NCBI GenBank assembly: GCA_000435335.1
Contig: FR891299.1
Coordinates: 8,585-18,997 of the forward strand
Direction: 5' to 3'
DNA length: 10,413 nucleotides
DNA from: Clostridium sp. CAG:964
Lineage (GTDB): Bacteria > Bacillota > Clostridia > Oscillospirales > Acutalibacteraceae
Positions 6,328 to 10,413 of the stretch are shown here, one piece after another. The number at the start of each line of letters is the position of its first letter. The stretch's first letter is position 1. Position numbers and translations under genes: made by a program. Under the pieces are notes generated by a model that was not told where the DNA came from, made no database searches, and worked only from the letters and a program-made list of their open reading frames with translations.

Positions 6328-6523
6328 AGCAAAAGTTAAAGAACTCAATGGTGGAACTGTTAAAAAGAAAAGCTATACCGTAGAGGAAGTAACGCAGATA
6401 CTTGGTGTAATTCGTCAAACGGTCTACAAATTGATTGACAGCGGGTGCTTTAAGGCTGTAAAGGTCGATAAAGGCTACCGAATAGTGAAATCGAGCTTTG
6501 ATAAATGGCTCGATAACGAATAA
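6317..6523 (+). CDS. Excisionase-like HTH protein (probable Xis) before the integrase
   Basis: The protein has 68 residues. The ATG overlaps the end of the three-unit HTH frame by 11 bases, and only a weak GAGAAGG lies upstream, so coupling is likely. Residues 19-66 are an excisionase-type HTH: SYTVEEVTQILGVIRQTVYK, then FKAVKVDKGYRIVKSSFDKW. Size, fold and position 11 bp upstream of the integrase gene fit a recombination directionality factor. Such proteins bend DNA next to the att site and favour excision. The assignment as Xis rests on position and fold. The other HTH proteins nearby are alternative candidates. Confidence 0.75.
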   Translation: MSIEAKVKELNGGTVKKKSYTVEEVTQILGVIRQTVYKLIDSGCFKAVKVDKGYRIVKSSFDKWLDNE

Positions 6524-6534
6524 GGAGGATTACA

Positions 6535-7992
6535 ATGGCTTCTATTATAAAGCAAAAGAATAAATACGCCGTCGTTTATAACTACAAAGACCCAATGGGT
6601 AACACCCGTCAGAAGTGGGAAACCTTTGATACCAACGCAGCAGCGAAGAAAAGAAAAGCACAAGTTGAATTTGAGCAACAAAATGGTACATTTATCGTTC
6701 CTACTGCTACAACGGTTGCAGACTTACTTGAAGAATACTGCTACGTGTATGGAGTAAATAATTGGGCAATGTCTACTTACAATTCTAAGAAAGGCTTGAT
6801 GTATAACTACATTATCCCACTAATTGGAGATGTGAAACTCGATGATATTTCTCCGAGATTGATGGATAAGTTCTATCAGAGCCTTCTCTCTGTTAAAACT
6901 AAGGTTGTAAACAACAAACAACCTAAGAGTGAGTTCCTTACAGCTCACACCGTCAGAGAAATACATAAGTTTCTGAGAAGTGCCTTTAATCAGGCGGTCA
7001 AATGGGAACTTATGAGTAGAAATCCGGTGCTTAATGCCAACCTGCCTAAAGAGGAACACGAGAAACGAGAAATATGGACAGCAGAAACACTTCTACACGC
7101 TCTTGAAGTGTGTGACGATGATATACTCTCCCTTGCAATTAACCTTGCTTTCTCTTGCTCTTTGCGTATGGGAGAGTTGCTTGGACTCACTTGGAATTGT
7201 GTTGACATCTCAGAAAAAAGCATTGAAGAAAATAATGTTTCTATCTTCATCAACAAGGAATTACAAAGAGTAAACAAAGACGCATTAGAAGCGTTGGACA
7301 ATAAAGGCATTATCAAAATCTTTCCTCGTACTTTATCAAACACTCATACAAATCTTGTTCTTAAATCACCTAAGACTAAAACGAGTGTACGAAAGATTTT
7401 CTTGCCGAACACCGTTGCAATAATGTTGATTGGGAGAAAGAAACAGATTGATGAAATGATTGAACTTTTTGGTGATGAGTACATCAACAACAATCTTGTG
7501 TTCTGCCACTCCTCCGGCAGACCTATGGAGGGGCAGGTAATCAATAGAGGGTTAAAGAAACTCATAAGAGATAACAATTTACCTGATGTGGTGTTCCACA
7601 GTTTCAGACACGCAAGTATTACCTATAAACTCAAATGGAACGGTGGTGATATGAAATCGGTTCAGGGAGATTCAGGACACGCTCGAATGGATATGGTTGC
7701 CGATGTTTACAGCCATATCATAGACGAAGATAGACGATTTAACGCTCAGAAGTTTGATGAGCAGTTTTATAAAGCAAAAGGGTTACGAGGTGTCGAAGAA
7801 GGGAAAACAGCTCCTATGCCTAAATATGAGAGTGCTATTGAAATGCTTGACATAACGGCTGTCTCTGATGAAGAAATAAAAGCAGAAGTCGAAAAAGAAA
7901 ATCCTGAAGATGAAAATGCTGCATTACTTGCCAAACTCTTAGCAAATCCTGAAACAGCCACACTTCTCAAAGTATTAGCAAAGTCATTATAA
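6535..7992 (+). CDS. int: Tyrosine recombinase (site-specific integrase)
   Basis: The protein has 485 residues, with AAGGAGG 8 bp before the ATG. Residues 5-55 are an AP2-like arm-binding N terminus (YAVVYNYKDPMGNTRQKWET). Residues 60-165 form the SAM-like core-binding domain, and about 180-405 the catalytic domain. The catalytic set is present: Arg211 (SLRMGELLGL), a Lys in SPKTKTSVR (280 or 282), HSFRH with His355 and Arg358, His382 in DSGHARMDMV, and nucleophile Tyr392 in DVYSHI. An acidic C-terminal tail (about 415-485, ending in LLANPETATLLKVLAKSL) exceeds the core of lambda-type integrases, as often seen in Firmicute ICE integrases. It should integrate and excise the element at the tRNA-Arg site 300 bp downstream. 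A terminator follows 4 bp after the stop. Confidence 0.96.
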   Translation: MASIIKQKNKYAVVYNYKDPMGNTRQKWETFDTNAAAKKRKAQVEFEQQNGTFIVPTATTVADLLEEYCYVYGVNNWAMSTYNSKKGLMYNYIIPLIGDVKLDDISPRLMDKFYQSLLSVKTKVVNNKQPKSEFLTAHTVREIHKFLRSAFNQAVKWELMSRNPVLNANLPKEEHEKREIWTAETLLHALEVCDDDILSLAINLAFSCSLRMGELLGLTWNCVDISEKSIEENNVSIFINKELQRVNKDALEALDNKGIIKIFPRTLSNTHTNLVLKSPKTKTSVRKIFLPNTVAIMLIGRKKQIDEMIELFGDEYINNNLVFCHSSGRPMEGQVINRGLKKLIRDNNLPDVVFHSFRHASITYKLKWNGGDMKSVQGDSGHARMDMVADVYSHIIDEDRRFNAQKFDEQFYKAKGLRGVEEGKTAPMPKYESAIEMLDITAVSDEEIKAEVEKENPEDENAALLAKLLANPETATLLKVLAKSL

Positions 7993-7996
7993 TATG

Positions 7997-8040
7997 AAAA
8001 AAGACAATCCATTCAAACAATGAGTTGGTTGTCTTTTTTT
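7997..8040 (+). terminator. Terminator after int
   Basis: AAAAAAGACAA (7997-8007) pairs with TTGTCTTTTTT (8029-8039), extended by CCA/TGG inside. The loop is rich in A. The run of T forms the right arm and tail, and the A-rich left arm makes it potentially bidirectional. Confidence 0.88.
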
Positions 8041-8297
8041 GCTAAACACTTGATTTGTTCATATCAGATGAATATAATATATAAAAATGTACCTGAAGTC
8101 GAACCGAAGCTGATTAACAGCTGAGTGTAACCTTTTTTCAGGGTGTCTGCTAATACCTTGCTAATTGGAGCATATTTTATTGGTTATTATTAGCTGATAA
8201 AATGCTGTTTTGGGATAACACCAAAACACCGTGAAACCCTTTATTTTACTGCATTTTTTGCACTTTGTTTATGAGCAAAAAATTGGTTCGGAGGCTT
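8041..8297. other. Non-coding attR arm region
   Basis: No reading frame of note lies between the int terminator and the tRNA remnant. The segment is AT-rich with several short inverted repeats, including GCTG-ATTAA-CAGC near 8110 and TGCA-TTTT-TTGCA near 8250. In comparable elements this is where integrase arm-type and excisionase sites lie. The sites themselves cannot be identified from sequence alone. Confidence 0.5.
8206..8228. repeat. 8-bp inverted repeat in the attR arm
   Basis: TGTTTTGG (8206-8213) and CCAAAACA (8221-8228) are exact reverse complements around GATAACA, about 70 bp left of the crossover. It is a candidate protein-binding site for the integrase arm domain or an excisionase. 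Confidence 0.6.
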
Positions 8298-8342
8298 CTC
8301 CTAAGCGGTAGGTCGGGTGTTCGAATCACCTCGGGAACGCCA
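8298..8342 (+). other. attR: 3' half of tRNA-Arg(CCT)
   Basis: The segment reads as the 3' half of a tRNA. It has an anticodon loop CTCCTAA (8298-8304, anticodon CCT at 8300-8302), 3' anticodon stem GCGGT, variable loop AGGTC, and T arm GGGTG-TTCGAAT-CACCT. It ends in 3' acceptor CGGGAAC, discriminator G and encoded CCA. To the left there is no matching 5' anticodon stem (ACCGC expected, GGCTT present), no D arm and no acceptor partner GTTCCCG. The homology thus begins at the anticodon loop, the usual crossover region for tyrosine integrases. An intact tRNA-Arg rebuilt by the element is predicted at the unseen left end. It is not a working tRNA by itself. Confidence 0.88.
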
Positions 8343-8346
8343 GCTT

Positions 8347-8386
8347 AATCCGCACTTGATTATTATTTCATCAAGTGCGGATTTTT
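8347..8386 (+). terminator. Terminator of the original tRNA-Arg gene
   Basis: AATCCGCACTTGAT (8347-8360) pairs perfectly with ATCAAGTGCGGATT (8370-8383), followed by T. It lies 5 bases after the CCA and belongs to the chromosome, showing the direction of the disrupted tRNA gene. Confidence 0.92.
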
Positions 8387-8552
8387 CCATTTTTAGCTCC
8401 AAATAAAAGCGAATAGAATTAACCCTTTACTGATGGCAGCATAATCTGATAAATTAATAATACTTATCTTTTACTAATGGCAATAGGCTTAATTTAATAA
8501 AATATACTCCCCCTGTACATGCAGCTTTAAGCTTGCGACAGGCTGTATTAAT
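8387..8552. other. AT-rich chromosomal spacer without genes
   Basis: No coding potential is seen. A 13-bp near-identical direct repeat, TTTACTGATGGCA (8426-8438) and TTTACTAATGGCA (8470-8482), occurs 44 bp apart, one mismatch. A short palindrome AGCTTTAAGCT lies near 8523. No function can be assigned. Confidence 0.5.
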
Positions 8553-8601
8553 AAAAAAAGGGGCAAATACAAACGGGATTATTAGTCCGCTGTATTTGCC
8601 C
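8553..8601 (-). terminator. Terminator of the lexA/CpXC transcript
   Basis: GGGCAAATACA (8561-8571) and TGTATTTGCCC (8591-8601) form an 11-bp stem. Read on the minus strand it is followed by C and seven T (A-run 8553-8559), 67 bp past the CpXC stop. A weaker T-run on the plus side makes it possibly bidirectional. Confidence 0.82.
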
Positions 8602-8667
8602 ATAATTTTTTGTACTGTTTCAGTGTAAAGGCTGTTAGAAATAAAAGCCTTATTTAGGTGCGTTATA

Positions 8668-9339
8668 TTACATTGTGTCGAAACCAAAGCGTTGGTATCT
8701 GAACAGAATATTGTCCGCCCATGCTTTGTCTATTTTTATAAAGCCCTTCATCGAGCGTTCCTTTTTGCCAAGTCGGCTGACAATGCTCCAGGATTTTCTG
8801 TACACATCCAGCTTTGTGGTTTGAGTGTAAACCTGATTATTATCCAAGAAAAAGGTAAAGCCCATAATATTATCCTCTTTGTTATACACAGAGAAATAAC
8901 CACTGCTTGCAATCATTTTTGTTTTCTTTTGTACAGCACCGGCTACGGCTGCCTTTGTAAGCTCAACTGCCATATCGTCAAGCTCGGACTCAAAAATGAT
9001 TATTTTCTCTCGAAACTCATTAAAGGTTGGTACAATACGCTTTGTTATTTTCGGCATATCCTCAAATTCCATTTCTACGGCACGGTCAACCATTTGTCCT
9101 TTTTCAATGCCGGGAACGAAATAGACCATAAATTTGTTTCGTACATCATTATAAAGGCAAGGGTAGTAGAGCCTTGCACGGTACTCGCAATAGGGACAGT
9201 AAAAATCAAAAAGCCGGCCCGAAAGGATTTTATCTCTTAGCTTAATGTCCTCTTGTGCGTTTATATGCTTGTATATATGAATGTGATTTGTAGCGTCACA
9301 CTTGGGGCAGTGAAGCTGCTTAATATCAACTAATGCCAT
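8668..9339 (-). CDS. CpXC-domain zinc-binding protein
   Basis: The protein has 223 residues. Two CPxC knuckles, CPKC at 11-14 and CPYC at 48-51, place it in the CpXC family, a zinc-binding group of unknown function. The rest (60-223) is mixed alpha/beta with no signal peptide or membrane segment, so it should be cytoplasmic. GGAGG (9350-9354 on the plus coordinates) lies 10 bp before the ATG. A candidate -10 TATAAT (9378-9383) is upstream, but its -35 is poor. It lies 89 bp downstream of lexA on the same strand, so read-through from lexA is possible. It belongs to the chromosome flanking the element. No role can be inferred beyond metal binding. Confidence 0.8.
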   Translation of the reverse strand: MALVDIKQLHCPKCDATNHIHIYKHINAQEDIKLRDKILSGRLFDFYCPYCEYRARLYYPCLYNDVRNKFMVYFVPGIEKGQMVDRAVEMEFEDMPKITKRIVPTFNEFREKIIIFESELDDMAVELTKAAVAGAVQKKTKMIASSGYFSVYNKEDNIMGFTFFLDNNQVYTQTTKLDVYRKSWSIVSRLGKKERSMKGFIKIDKAWADNILFRYQRFGFDTM

Positions 9340-9428
9340 TAGGCTTTTACCTCCGAGATCATTTTAAAAGCATTATTATTATATAACCGAAATATATAAA
9401 AATCAGCAGAAATTTGTCTGTACGGCTA

Positions 9429-10013
9429 TTAATAATAGCGAACTACAGATATTACCTGACCAAGTATACAGCACTCGCTTACTATAATAGGCTCATAGCT
9501 GTCATTTTCGGGCTGAAGACGAAAATGGCCGTTTTCTTTATAAAACCTCTTTACGGTGGCTTCATCGTCAATCATAGCCACTACAATTTGACCGTTATCA
9601 GCAACGGGTGTTTTATGTACAACAACAATGTCATTATCCAGTATGCCGGCGTTTATCATACTTTCGCCTACCACACGCAGTGCAAAAAGCTCACGGCCAC
9701 GCCTTACGCTGTCGCTTACAGGTACATAGCCCTGAATATCCTCTACAGCCAAAATTGGCATACCGGCGGTTACTCTGCCCAAAATAGGCACAACTGCGGT
9801 GTTGTCGTTGCTTAATCTAATGGAGCGGTTGGCACCCTGGTGGCGTTTAATAAGTCCCTTTTCCTCCAATGTTTTTAAATGAGCGTGCACTGTAGCGGTG
9901 GATTTCAGTCCCGTAGCCGCACATATTTCTCTTACAGTAGGTGACACACCCTCCTGTACATTGGCACATATGTAGTCAAAAATTTTCTGTTGGCTTTTTG
10001 TAAGCTCTGCCAT
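9429..10013 (-). CDS. lexA: LexA SOS repressor
   Basis: The protein has 194 residues. The N-terminal winged HTH is typical (LTKSQQKIFDYICANVQEG, SPTVREICAATGLKSTATVH). The self-cleavage site is Ala83-Gly84 (GRVTAGMP). The catalytic dyad is Ser118 (VVGESMI) and Lys155 (ATVKRF). It represses SOS genes and cleaves itself when stimulated by RecA-ssDNA filaments. The ribosome binding site GAGGTG lies 8-9 bp before the ATG. Its promoter carries a LexA box over the -35, so it is autoregulated. All key residues are present and length is normal. It is a chromosomal gene and not part of the element. Confidence 0.98.
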   Translation of the reverse strand: MAELTKSQQKIFDYICANVQEGVSPTVREICAATGLKSTATVHAHLKTLEEKGLIKRHQGANRSIRLSNDNTAVVPILGRVTAGMPILAVEDIQGYVPVSDSVRRGRELFALRVVGESMINAGILDNDIVVVHKTPVADNGQIVVAMIDDEATVKRFYKENGHFRLQPENDSYEPIIVSECCILGQVISVVRYY

Positions 10014-10042
10014 ATAAAAACACCTCGCTTAATCTATAGGGT

Positions 10043-10071
10043 ATTATAGCATATAGATTGCAAAAAATCAA
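10043..10071 (-). promoter_or_regulatory. lexA promoter
   Basis: On the minus strand TTGATT (10071-10066), a 17-bp spacer and a perfect TATAAT (10048-10043) lie about 30 bp before the lexA ATG. Confidence 0.85.
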
Positions 10072-10081
10072 ACATTTGTTT
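10070..10081. promoter_or_regulatory. LexA operator over the lexA -35
   Basis: AAACATTTGTTT has the AAC-N4-GTT core of the Gram-positive LexA box (B. subtilis consensus CGAAC-N4-GTTCG). It overlaps the lexA -35 by two bases, as expected for autoregulation. Confidence 0.75.
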
Positions 10082-10126
10082 AAAAATTGCAGAATTTGTT
10101 TGACAATCAATTTTATTATAAAGACA

Positions 10127-10138
10127 GAACAAATGTAT
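10127..10138. promoter_or_regulatory. Second LexA-box-like site, divergent side
   Basis: GAACAAATGTAT matches GAAC-N4-GT plus a degenerate end. It lies 45 bp beyond the first box and overlaps a possible plus-strand -10 TATAAA (10136-10141). It may control a divergent transcript or help binding at lexA. Confidence 0.5.
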
Positions 10139-10347
10139 AAAGAGGCAGAATATCAATGATAAAATTTTATTTTGCAATTAATAGTTGTTCATAATACCTT
10201 TTACTTTTCTTAAATAATTATTCATACGGCGTTCATAAGTGAATATTATTATTTACCCATACTCAACAACGGAGCCGCACCGTTGGAGTATAAAATGTTC
10301 TACCCTCCTCAAAATGTACCCCTCAAACTTGAAAAGAACAGAACAGG
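10139..10347. other. Divergent intergenic region, no convincing gene
   Basis: Only very short frames are seen: 12 codons from ATG 10156, and 23 codons from ATG 10295 to TAG 10366 with GGAG (10285-10288) 6 bp upstream. A hairpin (CAACGG 10267-10272 with CCGTTG 10280-10285, flanked by ACTC/GAGT) covers that GGAG. In many Firmicutes an SOS cell-division inhibitor is divergent from lexA; none is recognisable here. Confidence 0.4.
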
Positions 10348-10386
10348 AAAGCACTACGGTAGTTAGTAAACACCGTAGTGCTTTTT
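10348..10386 (+). terminator. Strong hairpin terminator at the right end
   Basis: AAAGCACTACGGT (10348-10360) pairs perfectly over 13 bp with ACCGTAGTGCTTT (10372-10384), loop of 11 bases, followed by further T to 10386. It ends a plus-strand transcript whose gene is not identifiable here. The A-rich left side would allow weak action on the minus strand as well. Confidence 0.8.
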
Positions 10387-10413
10387 CTTGTGTGCTCGGC
10401 ACGCGTAATAACT

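Larger units (their letters stand above)
1..8342. mobile_element. Right-hand portion of a tRNA-Arg-integrated mobile element (ICE/IME-like)
   Basis: The stretch combines a tyrosine integrase, an adjacent excisionase-like gene, HTH and ImmA-type regulators, a sigma-like factor and a MazF-like protein, and ends in a tRNA-Arg 3' half with no 5' half. That is the usual layout of an element inserted in a tRNA gene with int next to one junction. The left end is not in the window. No relaxase, coupling protein, replication gene or phage structural gene is visible here, so it cannot be decided whether this is a conjugative element, a mobilizable element or a prophage relative. The gene types favour an ICE/IME of gut Firmicutes. 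The right boundary is well supported. Confidence 0.85.

Noticed and set aside
8281..8342. Complete tRNA gene
   Set aside because: Only the 3' half from the anticodon loop onwards is present. The bases to the left pair neither with the anticodon stem nor the acceptor stem and contain no D arm.
8692..9240. 182-codon plus-strand reading frame
   Set aside because: It lies opposite the CpXC gene, has no ribosome binding site and shows no recognisable protein features; it is a shadow of that gene.
9414..9815. 133-codon plus-strand reading frame
   Set aside because: It is antisense to lexA, whose identity is certain.
10100..10122. TTGACA at 10100-10105 as -35 of a divergent promoter
   Set aside because: The nearest -10-like TATAAA is only 11 bp away and the next is 30 bp away, so no workable spacing exists with this hexamer.
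1..10413. CRISPR array or insertion sequence
   Set aside because: No series of regularly spaced repeats, no transposase and no terminal inverted repeats with target duplication were seen.

Overview
The window looks like low-GC DNA from a Clostridia-type Firmicute, probably a gut Oscillospirales or Lachnospirales relative. This rests on strong AGGAGG-type ribosome binding sites, AT-rich intergenic DNA, a Gram-positive-type LexA with AAC-N4-GTT operators, and element genes resembling those of gut Firmicute integrative elements. About the first 8.34 kb is the right-hand part of an integrated mobile element whose left end lies outside the window. The rest is host chromosome.

Element, left block (1-3440): a + strand cluster of regulators. 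It contains an amber-interrupted HTH gene cut by the window edge, an intact paralogue (694-1482), an ImmA/IrrE-type protein with a changed zinc-binding motif (1488-3074), and a small HTH gene overlapping it by 4 bases (3071-3394). The two HTH paralogues carry a short N-terminal module that reappears at the C terminus of the ImmA-like protein. The small HTH protein matches the C-terminal half of the paralogues. The block therefore looks like one module-plus-HTH design repeated three times, once split over two coupled genes. By analogy with ImmA/ImmR-controlled elements this is probably the maintenance/induction switch (inference). Two terminators follow.

Element, middle (3441-5028): a probable promoter and structured leader precede a sigma-region-4-like gene whose Shine-Dalgarno sequence lies inside a 17-bp hairpin. 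Next is a MazF/PemK-type protein with the ribonuclease residues kept and a C-terminal zinc ribbon, with no antitoxin beside it.

Element, right block (5028-8342): a run of excisionase-like HTH genes holding six HTH domains, one gene carrying two in-frame TAG codons, with a perfect 16-bp palindrome between the first two genes. It leads into a 485-residue tyrosine integrase. About 300 bp past the integrase is the 3' half of a tRNA-Arg(CCT) gene with no 5' half, starting exactly at the anticodon loop. This is the attR junction.

Chromosome (8343-10413): the former tRNA terminator, then on the minus strand lexA followed by a CpXC zinc-binding gene, ending in a terminator. lexA has a clear promoter with a LexA box over its -35. 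A second box lies in the divergent intergenic region, which holds no convincing gene. A strong hairpin terminator closes the window.

Points most worth a second look are the three TAG codons in otherwise intact element genes, the shared module across the regulators, the Arg replacement in the ImmA motif, the RBS-sequestering leader and the orphan MazF-zinc ribbon protein.
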